A DNA stretch of 64,000 nt from Puccinellia tenuiflora (taxonomy: Eukaryota; Streptophyta; Magnoliopsida; Poales; Poaceae). The notes beneath the pieces are model-generated. The model was not told where the DNA came from. It was given only the letters and a program-made list of their open reading frames with translations, and ran no database searches. Every line of letters starts with the position of its first letter. Position 1 is the stretch's first letter. Below, piece by piece: positions 11,254 to 21,560 of the stretch. The position numbers were made by a program, and so were the translations under genes. The DNA lies in contig QRDG01000529.1 of NCBI GenBank assembly GCA_012064385.1, forward strand, positions 1,202,512 through 1,266,511, written 5' to 3'.

Positions 11254-12320
11254 CCACTCACGCAAGTTCTTCTTGATCATGGCTCGCAGCAACGTTGATA
11301 GTGTGCGATTCACCACCTACGTTTGCCCATCAGTTTGGGGATGCCAAGTGGTATTGAACAGCAGCTTTGTTCCCAGCTTGCCCCAAAGTGTCTTCCAAAA
11401 GTAACTCATGAACTTGACGTCCCGATCAGAAACAATCGTCTTGGGTATTCCATGTAAGCGCACGATGTCCCTGAAAAACAGATTAGCAATATGCGACGCA
11501 TCGTCGCTTTTGTGGCCGGCAATAAAGTGTGACATCTTGGAAAAACGATCCATTACCACAAAAATAGAATCATGTCCTCTCCTGGTTCTAGGCAATCCTA
11601 ACACAAAATCCATGCTTATGTCCTCCCATGGAGTTGTAGGTGCAGGAAGAGGAGTATACAAACCATGAGGCTTCAGCTTGGACTTTGCCTTGTTGCAAGT
11701 GATACAACGCTTAACAAACCTGTCCACATCCCGCATCATCCTTGGCCAATAAAAGTGATCAGCCAACATCAGTAATGTCTTCTCACGTCCAAAGTGTCCC
11801 ATCAAACCGCCACCATGAGATTCCTGCAACAACAGCAAACGCACGGACGATTCGGGCACACATAATTTGTTAGCCCTAAACAAGTAACCATCATGCATAT
11901 GGTATTTTCCCCAAGCTTTCACAGCAGAACACTTAGCAAAAGGCATGGAAAAATCAGTATCAGTAGCATATAAATCACGCAAACTCTCTAAACCCGGAAC
12001 TTGAACATCTAAATGTGTCAAAAGCATGCTTTTCCTAGAGAGTGCATCAGCAATCACGTTTTCTTTGCCTTTCTTATACTTAATAATGTATGGGAAAGAT
12101 TCAATGAACTCAACCCATTTAGCATGACGTTTATTCAAGTTAGATTGGCACTTCAAGTACTTCAAAGCTTCATGATCAGAATGAATGATAAATTCTTTTG
12201 GCCACAAATAATGTTGCCAAACCTCAAGAACACGAACAAGAGCATACAATTCTTTATCATAAACAGGAAAGTTCAATTGGGCACCATTTAATTTCTCCGA
12301 AAAATATGCAATTGGTTTAC
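11254..12320 (-). pseudogene. E3: pol fragment of a Ty3/gypsy element (RNase H to integrase)
   Basis: A piece of pol cut on the left by E1 and on the right by the LTR of E4. It starts within RNase H ([16 protein letters not shown]), shows HSDHEAL, then the integrase zinc region (HGGGLMGHF ... CITCNKAK), the core D in [10 protein letters not shown] and the second D in VSDRDVKF. The codon expected to be the catalytic glutamate after HPQTDGQT is a stop (TAG, 11319-11317); reading through, VVNRTLSTLLRAM continues in the same frame to the E1 junction. It is close to E2 pol but clearly a distinct lineage. Confidence 0.9.
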
Positions 12321-13281
12321 TGATGTAGGGGGTTGGCCCGATCTTCATGGATTTGAGGGGAAAAGAGGATGAACACGAAGAACACGGAGGTGGAAACGAA
12401 GAACACGGGGGAAAAGGGCAAATTCATGGGGGATAACTCGCGAAGCCTACGAGGGAGAATCACCCGGCAACAAACCCCCAACGGAGCAGCCTCCGGATCC
12501 CAAAACCCAAGTCAACAACACGCTTAATGAAACCGATTTCTCTTACCGGCCGGTCCACCGATCCAATAGAATCACCGCAGTGAAAGATTGGTTTGCACTA
12601 CTAGAGACACCTAAGTGAAAGAGTAGCTACAACAAGAGATTCATCATCCTCCTCGGAGGAACCCATCACGGGAAGGAGCAACGCTCAACTCTAGTTCATT
12701 GTTCTCTACCCTCAAATGGAAAAGGGGGAAAGCTATTTATAGTCTAGTACAAAACGGTGGGGGTCCGGCCTGGAGGCCGGCGTCGTATGGTGGGGGACTG
12801 GCCTGGGGGCCGGCCTGGGCCGGCCTGGAGGCCGGAGTCGTATGGTGGGGGACTGGCCTGGGGGCCGGCCTGGGCCGGCCTGGAGGCCGGCGTCGTCTGT
12901 AGGGGGCCCGGCCTGGGAGCCGGCCTAGGCCGGCCTGGAGGCCGGCGTCGTCTGGAGGGGGCCCGGCCTGGGAGCCGGCCTAGGCCGGCCTGGGGGCCGG
13001 CTGGCTCTTGCCTTGTGCTTTTGCCTTGACGCTTCCTCCTCCTCATCCACGCGTATGCCTTGGATGAAATCAACTCTTGGGCTTCCTCGGCACCACCCAT
13101 CGGCTTCTTATCCATCGTGTCAAACCTAGCAATGCAAAGGGGCGGATGCTCAAGTAGCATACCATTCCAAAGGGTAGGAAATGAGATCTCGAAGAGGAAA
13201 GAGTTCACCTTTGACGCCCATGGTGACTTGGCATGTGTCGGATGGTTTGTCCTTGTGATGGACGTGGGTTGGGCTACATCA
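12321..13281 (-). repeat. 3' LTR of E4
   Basis: 961 bp, TG...CA, aligning along its length with 17683-18630 apart from about 2-3 percent substitutions and a copy-number change in a GC-rich minisatellite. Confidence 0.88.
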
Positions 13282-15170
13282 TCTCCCCCTCCTTCGAAAA
13301 GCGTCGTCCACGACGCTAGCACGTCCTCATCAAGTGAAGGAGATAGATGTCTCGACGTTGAAGTGGAAGTCACCATGCCGCTATTGATACCTATACGCAC
13401 CAAAGACCAAGCAAAATATGTGTGTGCATGATAGAGGAGCACATCATTGATGACAGGTCCAAATTTGTTCATAACACCATTAGCACAACACAAATATATG
13501 GAATGGAATACAAATGCAAGGTCAATGTGCAAACAACTCGTCCAAACATCCTCAAAATTTGGGAACACAAAATCTCCAAGAAAATTTGAGAAGGCTAAGA
13601 TAGCTATCTCATTTTGAACCATATGATGTTCATTGCATTGAAAGCGTCGGAAAGAGATGTTTGTGAACCACACAAGGTGAGAGAGTCTGTTATCATCGCC
13701 ATCATGGGTGCAAACAAAGCAAAGAGAAGAGCAAGTGTTCATCAATTTTGTTGCAACACCAAGAAGATAACATCCCAAGGCCTCATGACAAGACATGCTA
13801 AAAATATCATTATGGTGACCAACAAACATAAGGAAAGGGAAATTGCTCATCAAGTTTGTGGCAACACATAAATCATCTACAAGGAAGATCAAGGGAGCAT
13901 GAATGTCACAAAGGAAAACCAAAGCACTCACATGTTTGCACGCGAACCAAAGGAAAGAGCAATTATTCAATTTGTTCGATGCAAAACATGGAAAAGGAAA
14001 TAGAGGTTGGTCGGAGCCACAACTCTCATGGTAAATGCTCTCAAGAGCTCTTTTTATCAACTCATGTTCAGTTGAAGTTGACATTATCAAGCATGAGCCA
14101 TTACACACGGAATTCCATAAAAAGAAATTGTGTGCATGGTACATGAATGCATCATCCATCATGATGCATCTCTTCATTTGCACATCACCAAACACACCAC
14201 GTTCAAAATGGAAGTGTGAAGTATGCGGATGGTCAACATGCAAAATGAAGGAAGGAAAAATCTCAACATAGCAAAAGGAACCATCTCCAAAAATTGAGAA
14301 TGCTATGCGGGCAAACTCATTATCAAGCATTTTATCATCATTGCAAGCAACACATAGGAAAGAGAAATTGTTCGACATATTGCATGCAACAATGGGAGAA
14401 AATTGGAAAGATTCATAGCAAGGCATGCATGTGGCAAGATCATCACACATAGGAAATTCCACATGATCAACATTGGTTTGGAACAAGGTATCACATGGGA
14501 ATATGAAAGAATCATAGGTGACATCGAAAGAAACATCCACATCATGCAAGCAATCACAAGTCATCATGTCCACTAGTGGGATCATGGCATCATCAACACC
14601 CATATGCGTACCTTTGTAGTCCCGCTCAAGAGAAGTAGGTGTTGTGGTAGAGGTAGCGGCGTCCATGTAGCCGACTTGTACATCTTCATGTAAGCATGGG
14701 GTGGCATCGTCTTCATCCTCCATGTACATCTTCTCCATAAGAGGCACCATCATGGCGAAGCTTGGCGTCTCATCATCCATGGAACCTAGTAGAACATGAG
14801 AGAACACACTAGAGGTAGATGGTAAGTTGTTAGAAATCAAAATGTCCTCACTTGACCTATCAACTACCTCTCCCAACTCAAGTGGTGTATCCCTCATTCC
14901 CTCAAAATGTAAGCACTCAATCTCGCATATGGTGGAGGCACTCAACTCACTTGCACTCTCACTCAAGTGGGCTAGGTGGCTCTCATTCTCACATGGGATT
15001 GGTACCATCTCATCATTCAAGCACATAGGGATAGGCTCGGTATGCTCAACTCCAATCGCCACCTTGGTTGAAGGGAAACTCCCATGCTCAACCTCCTTAA
15101 CCTTTTCGCCTCCAAAGGTGAATGCCAGTAGGGTGGGCATCATCACTCGACTTCTTTGCCGAAGGGAACA
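12744..15170 (-). CDS. Unknown E4 protein, C-terminal frame
   Basis: Not recognised. After a frameshift from the frame above, about 800 codons are open to 12744, the last ~180 of them inside the 3' LTR. The protein is rich in Cys, His, Phe, Asp and Met. A diverged duplication is visible: one module contains FMYHAHNFFLWNSVC...STSTEHEL, the other LLYHAHTYFAWSLVR...STSTSRHL, each preceded by a segment with FSIF/FSNF and a Phe-Pro-rich strip. The end of the interior reads SWTTLFEGGGDDVAQ across the polypurine tract and LTR start, recalling SRTTSIQEGEDDEDI at the same place in E2 pol. The terminal stretch translated from the LTR minisatellite is Pro/Arg/Gly-rich and may be incidental. Confidence 0.55.
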   Translation of the reverse strand, partial: CSLRQRSRVMMPTLLAFTFGGEKVKEVEHGSFPSTKVAIGVEHTEPIPMCLNDEMVPIPCENESHLAHLSESASELSASTICEIECLHFEGMRDTPLELGEVVDRSSEDILISNNLPSTSSVFSHVLLGSMDDETPSFAMMVPLMEKMYMEDEDDATPCLHEDVQVGYMDAATSTTTPTSLERDYKGTHMGVDDAMIPLVDMMTCDCLHDVDVSFDVTYDSFIFPCDTLFQTNVDHVEFPMCDDLATCMPCYESFQFSPIVACNMSNNFSFLCVACNDDKMLDNEFARIAFSIFGDGSFCYVEIFPSFILHVDHPHTSHFHFERGVFGDVQMKRCIMMDDAFMYHAHNFFLWNSVCNGSCLIMSTSTEHELIKRALESIYHESCGSDQPLFPFPCFASNKLNNCSFLWFACKHVSALVFLCDIHAPLIFLVDDLCVATNLMSNFPFLMFVGHHNDIFSMSCHEALGCYLLGVATKLMNTCSSLCFVCTHDGDDNRLSHLVWFTNISFRRFQCNEHHMVQNEIAILAFSNFLGDFVFPNFEDVWTSCLHIDLAFVFHSIYLCCANGVMNKFGPVINDVLLYHAHTYFAWSLVRIGINSGMVTSTSTSRHLSPSLDEDVLASWTTLFEGGGDDVAQPTSITRTNHPTHAKSPWASKVNSFLFEISFPTLWNGMLLEHPPLCIARFDTMDKKPMGGAEEAQELISSKAYAWMRRRKRQGKSTRQEPAGPQAGLGRLPGRAPSRRRRPPGRPRPAPRPGPLQTTPASRPAQAGPQASPPPYDSGLQAGPGRPPGQSPTIRRRPPGRTPTVLY
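12761..13003 (-). repeat. GC-rich minisatellite in the E4 LTR
   Basis: Four tandem copies of a roughly 60-bp unit made of ggccggcctgggccggcc palindromes and 'gtcgtctg' spacers. The other LTR has the same array (18121-18351) about one partial unit shorter. Confidence 0.85.
13282..13295 (-). promoter_or_regulatory. Polypurine tract of E4
   Basis: Element-strand GAAGGAGGGGGAGA abuts the 3' LTR. Confidence 0.8.
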
Positions 15171-16314
15171 TCCCATGCTCGGCATCTCCACTTGACTCGA
15201 CATCCATAGTGGAAGCATCCTCCATGCTCGCCTCCTTGGTCGAAGGGAAAATCCCATGCTCGACCGTCTTCTCGCCATCTTCTTGGTCACCAACTTGTAG
15301 TGGCGTCGATGATAAGCTCGGTGAAGAGTCATGTGAGGGCGTGAAGAACTTGGATAACCCGGTAACGAACTCCTCGCGGATGGTCTTGAGGTCAGCCATG
15401 AGCTTGTCGCAATCGGCGTTGGCCTTGAGCTTGGCTTGCTCGATCGCGAAGTTGGCATTGTCGGTGTCGCGCTCGTTCTTCAACTTGGCGAGGTCGGCCT
15501 TGAGTTCGTCCCATTTCTTCGTGTAACTTGATCTATGCTTGGACGCCCTTTTGGTTGTGGCACGCGGAGGAGACTCCATATGATGTATACTTGCCGCCAT
15601 ATTGGAAGTTGATGTAGATGCGTGATGGCGTGGCCTTGAGTAGGTTGAGTCCTCATAGTGACGTCGATGATGATCATGAGTAGACGTACGCCGATGAAGA
15701 TCCTTGGTGTTCCGTGACGAAGACTCATGTGCATAGGCACTTTGCGTTGGCCGCCGTCTTGAGGGTGAGGTAGCTTGACGTCGAGGAGGAGGGCGTGTCT
15801 CCTTGTCCTCTAGGCGAAGATGCCTTGAGCTCCGTCTCCTTGAGCTTGAAGTAGGTGCTTGACGGCGGTGGCGCTCTTGAGTTCTTGGCCTTGAGGAGCG
15901 CCGAGGTGGGTACTCATCGTCGGAGTCGTCATCAACAAGGTGTGTAGAGCCTCGTGGAAGATCCTTGACGTGCCTTGAGGAGCCGTAGTCGATGTAGGGT
16001 TCCACCACCTCATTGGAGTTGTAGTCGAAGTAGTGGTCCACCATGGAGTTGACGCTTGTGGGCTCGAAGTCATTGTAGGTCTCCATGTCGCGGGCGGTTG
16101 CGGCATCATAGTCGTGGTAGTGGTGGTGCTCCGCCATGTAGTCCATGCTCGTGGAGGTGACGTCGATGTCGTGGTCCACCATGTCATTCATGCTTGGGGC
16201 GCCGTAGTCGTTGTCGCTCATGATGTCATCCATGCTTGGCGCGCCGAAGTCGTTGTCGCTCATCATGTTCTCATCATCATGGCCTCCATAGGATGCTCCG
16301 CTCTCACTAGACAT
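15097..16314 (-). CDS. Unknown E4 protein, N-terminal frame
   Basis: Starts at the ATG at 16314 (MSSESGASYGG). Residues 15-100 repeat SDNDFGAPSMDDIM-like units rich in Asp, Met and Tyr. Residues about 125-240 are Arg/Ser/His-rich and basic, suggesting nucleic-acid binding, and 265-320 form a likely coiled coil (ELKADLAKLKNERD). Then come EHGIFPSTK and EHGMFPSAK, whose third copy EHGSFPSTK lies in the neighbouring frame. So one ancestral ORF was broken by a one-base shift between about 15120 and 15170. The position just after the leader is that of gag, but no zinc knuckle or gag motif is seen. It may be a gag-like structural protein; that is a guess. Confidence 0.55.
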   Translation of the reverse strand: MSSESGASYGGHDDENMMSDNDFGAPSMDDIMSDNDYGAPSMNDMVDHDIDVTSTSMDYMAEHHHYHDYDAATARDMETYNDFEPTSVNSMVDHYFDYNSNEVVEPYIDYGSSRHVKDLPRGSTHLVDDDSDDEYPPRRSSRPRTQERHRRQAPTSSSRRRSSRHLRLEDKETRPPPRRQATSPSRRRPTQSAYAHESSSRNTKDLHRRTSTHDHHRRHYEDSTYSRPRHHASTSTSNMAASIHHMESPPRATTKRASKHRSSYTKKWDELKADLAKLKNERDTDNANFAIEQAKLKANADCDKLMADLKTIREEFVTGLSKFFTPSHDSSPSLSSTPLQVGDQEDGEKTVEHGIFPSTKEASMEDASTMDVESSGDAEHGMFPSAKKSSDDAHPTGIHLWRRKG

Positions 16315-17668
16315 GGTCAATCACAAGACAAGTGTATATATATGTGGAGGTGAAAGGAACTAAGAAACCAACCTCACCTAGTAGATAGTATTGGAACTAG
16401 TGGACAATGCCAAGAGAAACCGATACACAAGAATGCGGGTGACTTGAATTTCAAAGATCAAACGCAACTCCAAAACACACACGGCTTATGAGTGGATAGG
16501 TATGAATTGTGGAAAGAAAATGGAACAACCGGAAACCAAGATATTGTAAGGGCAAGTAGAGAACCACGATGACCACAAAGAAAATACAAGTCGATCTCAA
16601 AAGATAGGAGTGAAGCACATAGAAACACACGCTTTGATAAGTGGGACTTGTGCAACCAAAAATGAGCTAGTGATGGACCTAGCAAAGACTAAAGCTCAAG
16701 GTGCACAAGTACAAGAGAAACCAACTCGATTGCAATTATTGGTGGGCTACAAGATTTGCACAAAGATACCACACCTATGAATTTTTCATCGAGCTAGCGC
16801 GACCTACAAGAGATATGGCAATGAGGCTCTTTCTTTTTTTCTTTTCTCTCTTTTGATTCTTTTATATGCTCTCTTTTGGCCTCTTACTCTCTTTTCTCTT
16901 TTGCCTCTTACTTGCTTGCCAACAAGAACTATATCAACTAGCGCATACAAGGTTTGCTCGGAACACTACGAGGTATCAAGTGTGCAAAGTCCAAGCAATC
17001 ATATATGAGCTAGTATCAATAGGTAAGATAAGCACAAATGGCTTGGCTAACAAGTGATGCAAGGTGGGAGAAGGTTCGGGGATGTTATACCTTTCGTCGA
17101 TGATCTTCACCCGGTGGAGTGGAATGTCCCTTCCTTGCTCACGAAATATGGTGGCAATAGATGATGGATCAACCGTCGTGGTGATGTAGATCTTGTCCAT
17201 AGCTTCGATTAGAGACGAAAATCACCAAAAACGGAGTCCGGAGTGAAAAGTTATGGCCAAAACAAAATTTCAGCAGGGGAAGCGGCCTGGGGGCCGGCCT
17301 GGGCCGGGCTAGAGGCCGGCGGCTTCTGCCGGGGGTCCGGCCTAGAGGCCAGCCTAGGCCGGGCTGGAGGCCGGCCGACACTACCTTTCCGGGACGCGAA
17401 AATGGGCGATTTTGGGCGGAAAACGGCCCGAAAAACACCAAATCGGAGGGGAAATCAACGGAATTTGGCCATGGGAACGCAAAGGAAGGTAGATCAACAA
17501 GTATAGCAATGGATCCACGGATCAAAACCTACCAAAACTCACAAGAATCTCAGATCGAACCTAAAGCAATTTGAGGCTATTTTGGTGGAAATTTTCGAAA
17601 TTAGCAAAATCAAAGAAAAATTTTGTGGATATGGGGGTGGAAACAAAGGAAAATCCGTGGCAACCCTT
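16315..17668 (-). other. 5' leader of E4
   Basis: Non-coding. Contains a pyrimidine-rich block (16826-16915, 'ctcttttggcctctta') matching the E1 leader and a second GC-rich ggccggcc array at about 17278-17385 like that in the LTR. Confidence 0.7.
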
Positions 17669-17680
17669 GCTCTGATACCA
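17669..17680 (-). promoter_or_regulatory. Primer binding site of E4
   Basis: Element-strand TGGTATCAGAGC, two bases from the 5' LTR; initiator tRNA-Met type, as in E2. Confidence 0.9.
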
Positions 17681-17682
17681 TA

Positions 17683-18630
17683 TGATGTAGGGGGTTGGCC
17701 CGATCTTCACGGATTTGAGGGGAAAAGAGGATGAACACGAAGAACACAGAGGTGGAAACTAAGAACACGAGGGGAAAAGGGCAAATTCGTGGGGGATAAC
17801 TCGCGAAGCCTACGAGGGAGAATCACCCGGCAACAAACCCCCAATGGAGCAGCCTCCGGATCCCAAAACCCAAGTCAACAACACGCTTAATGAAACCGAT
17901 TTCTCTTACCGGCCGGTCCACCGATCCAATAGAATCCACAAGGGAAAGATTGGTTTGCACTACTAGAGACACCTCAGTGAAAGAGTAGCTATAACAAGAG
18001 ATTCATCATCCTCCTCGGAGGAACCCATCACGGGAAGGAGCAACGCTCAACTCTAGTTCATTCTTCTCTACCTCAAATGGAAAAGGGGGAAAGCTATTTA
18101 TAGTCTAGTACAAAACGGTGGGGGTCCGGCCTGGAGGCCGGCGTCGTCTGGTGGGGGACCGGCCTGGGCCGGCCTGGAGGCCGGCGTCGTCTGGTGGGGG
18201 ACCGGCCTGGGGGCCGGCCTAGGCCGGCCTGGAGGCCGGCGTCGTCTGTAGGGGGCCCGGCCTGGGAGCCGGCCTAGGCCGGCCTGGAGGCCGGCGTCGT
18301 CTGGAGGGGGGCCGGCCTGGGAGCCGGCCTAGGCCGGCCTGGGGGCCGGCTGGCTCCTGCCTTGTGCTTTTGCCTTGACGCTTCCTCCTCCTCATCCACG
18401 CGTATGCCTTGGATGAAATCAACTCTTGGGCTTCCTCGGCACCTCCCATCGGCTTCTTATCCATCGTGTCAAACCTAGCAATGCAAAGGGGCGGATGCTC
18501 AAGTAGCATACCATTCCAAAGGGTAGGAAAGGAGATCTCGAAGAGGAAAGAGTTCACCTTTGACGCCCATGGTGACTTGGCATGTGTCGGATGGTTTGTC
18601 CTTGTGATGGATGTGGGTTGGGCTACATCA
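17683..18630 (-). repeat. 5' LTR of E4
   Basis: 948 bp, TG...CA. Its outer edge at 18630 abuts CACTA-1 sequence whose uninterrupted homologue is at 46250 in CACTA-2. Confidence 0.88.
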
Positions 18631-18639
18631 CCTATGGCT

Positions 18640-21560
18640 GCCTCTCGCACTTTACGAGAATAGAATTCAATAAAATAATAATCAAGCATGATATAATGGT
18701 ATTGAAATTAGAATTAAAGAGATGCGTGGACCTAGCTCATACTACTTACCTTGACTTGATGAAAACTAAGTTCGTTTTTAAATCCACCCTGTGTCCTCTT
18801 GATGAAACTTTTCCAAATCCTGCCCGGCAAAAAAATGAATAAATGAGTTATTAGTTACTTCATATCTCATGAAATGAACAAAAGAGACTGATATAGTGCG
18901 TAATGATTGAAATTACCTTTGAAGCACATCTATAATGCTTTTGTACTTCGCTTCGTCTTTCGCCAATGAGTCGTAGATTTTAACTCTTGCAGCGTCAACT
19001 TCAATGATTAGCAGAATGTAATGAAGTTGCGCATGTTTATATACGTGAGTAACTCATCAGTTACACTTAACATTGAGTAAGCAAAATTATTCATTACAAG
19101 ACAGTAACACTCTTACTTGAAGTTGTAAGGAAACAATATCTTCTTTTTGTAATGTTGCCTTTGTATGAACCTTAGCAAGTTGGCCTCCGTTTCCTCAGGG
19201 AAGTCCACCAGCAATTTTTCATTAATTTGTTTTGGGTCAACGAACCCAGTGTCGAAGATTCCTTTTCGGTCACATTCATCACTCTTCATTCTGCATAATA
19301 GCGTAGTGATGAGCACAATTATAGGCAATTAACGAGCTGAGCTAGAGACTTTATTATACAAATAAATGAATTGAATCACTTACAGAGAGGGCTTCAAGCT
19401 TGTATAACATATAGAGTTCTTGAAAATAAATTTGTACCTGGTCTTCACCTATGTAATGCTCATTTGTAACTTTCACAAGGAGCATTATTCGCTCTTCCTT
19501 TGTGACTTGCAAGTACCACTGATGGAGTTTTCGCATTTGTGTTGGTAGAAGATTGATATGATCAGGTGGCACCATATACTTCCCGTATTCGCATTTCCAT
19601 GAGTCTTCGCGTAACGCGAGGATTTCTCCGCCTTCAAGTTGAGAAAGAGTAATACCAGCTTCTGCAGCAAATTGCGCAGCTTGACTCAGACTGGGTGGTA
19701 CAGCAATGTCTGCCGCGAAGCCCTGATGAGTGGATACCTTGAGCGGGGAGATCGACTATTTTGCATGTTCTCCGAGCTGGGCAACGTCTCTTTTCCCGCT
19801 GGCACTACTACTTCTCGTCGTGTGGCAGCTAGCTGATTTCCTCATACAGCGTAAATAGTCATCCGGCTTATTTATCTCAAATTGCGATGGCTGCGCAATA
19901 AAGTTCTTAGCCTACTTTATGCTTTGCGCATCAATTTTTTGCTTTGGCTTGGGCTTTTTTGGTGCAAGCTGTCTTTTCACCTCGGCATCCACGATCACGG
20001 CGGTTTCCTCAACAGTCCGGTCGTAAGCTCGGACGGGAGGAGCCGGTGGTACTCTTGGGAGGGGCTCCTGTCGGGGTCCGCGTCGGTTACCCATCGACGA
20101 AGCGGTGCGCTTCCCCTTTTGGCCCTGAGCCTTAGTGGGCGGAGGCGGCGGAGTCGGCTGATGCGGCGGCGGAGATCGAGATGGACTCGTGTTGTGGTGG
20201 TCGTCCCTCTCGTCATCATGTGGACTTGTAGGTGGTGAATCGCGACTCGGAGGAGACGATGGTGGCCTTGGCGCCGAGCCTGGAAACACGATGTATTTAT
20301 TGCGCCATAGAACGATACCACCCCCGACGTGTCCCAGTGTCCTCTCATCATTAGCTCCACGGATGTCAAGCTCCAGTGATTCATATCCTGGTACAACCTG
20401 ATCCACACCGACACGACCATAGCCATCTGGAATCGCATTGCAATGCCAGCGTGCTGTAGATTCACATGTTAAAGCATAGCCGTCCGCCACCTTGAAGGAT
20501 AAGTTCCTCACTCCCACATGTAGCTCACAACTTTTCTTCTCCCTGATATCATCCACGGGGTAGCGATCCATCGGTGCCTCATCAGCACTGACCGCCGTGG
20601 AAGCCACGCTGCTTCTGAGCTGAGATGGGCCGCCTTGACTACCTTGCTGCAGCTGATGAGGTGGCCCTTGCTCGCGCAATTCCTCTATTTCCTTCTGTTG
20701 GCACGCTACCATAGTAAGTATTTCCTCGTTCACTCTTTCTAGGTTGTTCAACCGGTCTTCCTCCTCCTGCTCCTTCCTCTTCTTTGCTCTCGCTCGGCTT
20801 CTATAAGATTCACGGTCCTCGGGAAACCCAATCTTCCACGGCACACTAGGTCCAAAGCCTCATGTTCGTCCTAGTTTTTCAGGATTCCCGAGGGCCTTTG
20901 TCAGCTCGTCTTTCTCTCTGTCGGGAATAAACTTTCCCTTTTGAACCTCGTCAATTGCTTCAACAATTGCTTTCTGGGGTATAGAAATTTCTTTCTTTTC
21001 ATCATTTTTTAACTCCCCTGTTTCCATGTCATACTCCGCCCCATGCCCAAGTACCCAATTTCATGCCCTATGGGGACAGGAATCTGTAGCTGGAATGATC
21101 CCTTTTTCACGCATGGCGGCCTCAGTTTGATCCCACTTAGGCTTGCGTTCTGTAGCCACCTGTCCCCATCTTATGGTGATATTTTTTTCTTTGCATTTTC
21201 ATTATTCTTTTCCGACTTTTGCCTAGCTACTTCCGAATTCTTGTACTCCAGAAATGAGTCCCAGTGAGCCCGTTGCCTCTCTAGTGTGCCAGTGAAATCT
21301 GGAGCTTTCTTATCTTTGACATACGCACGGTATAATCTGTTCTTGTACTTATTGAATTGTTCAGCCATCTTCTTAAGAGCAAAATGCTTGACTGCGTCCC
21401 TCATGGCTTTTGTCTTTGCTTCATCATCATCAAAGACCGGTAGGGTGAAATGTGCAATGAGCTTCTCCCAAAGCATCTTCTTCGATCTGTCGTTGACATA
21501 ACTAACTCCCTCTAATTTTTTTGGCTTATTCCATTCCTGAACGCTGATCGGGACGTTGTC
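18640..21560 (-). pseudogene. CACTA-1 second ORF (TNPD/TNPA-like), middle and C-terminal exons
   Basis: Collinear with CACTA-2 46250-49390. Readable parts: 21560-21171, a Lys-rich segment (HFALKKMAEQFNKYKNRLYRAY) resembling the plant Ptta/En/Spm Transposase_24 domain; 20844-19912, 310 codons with a coiled coil (EEEDRLNNLERVNEEIL), a domain ending GGGIVLWRNKYIVFPG typical of grass CACTA second ORFs, and a Pro/Ser/Asp-rich linker; then short exons with SDECDRKGIFDTGFVDPKQI near 19270-19200. Several frames are shifted, and a block present in CACTA-2 around 47240-47290 is reduced here. The intact family protein is thought to bind the transposon ends. Confidence 0.75.

Larger units (their letters stand above)
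12321..18630 (-). mobile_element. E4: LTR retrotransposon without recognisable polymerase genes
   Basis: Two similar LTRs (12321-13281, 17683-18630), a tRNA-Met primer binding site and a polypurine tract bound a 4.4-kb interior on the minus strand. The interior encodes one long ORF of unknown function in two frames; no reverse transcriptase, RNase H or integrase motif is visible, so it should depend on another element for movement. Flanks differ (tttac on the left inside E3, cctat on the right inside CACTA-1), so it is not a simple insertion. The LTR tips (TGATGTAG...) and the coding polypurine tract resemble those of E1/E2. Confidence 0.85.

Noticed and set aside
12699..13029. Plus-strand Gly/Arg/Pro-rich frames
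   Set aside because: They are the translation of the E4 LTR minisatellite.
12316..18635. E4 as a simple insertion that can be dated from its LTRs
   Set aside because: Flanking 5-mers differ and the LTRs probably come from two insertions, so LTR divergence would not give an insertion time.
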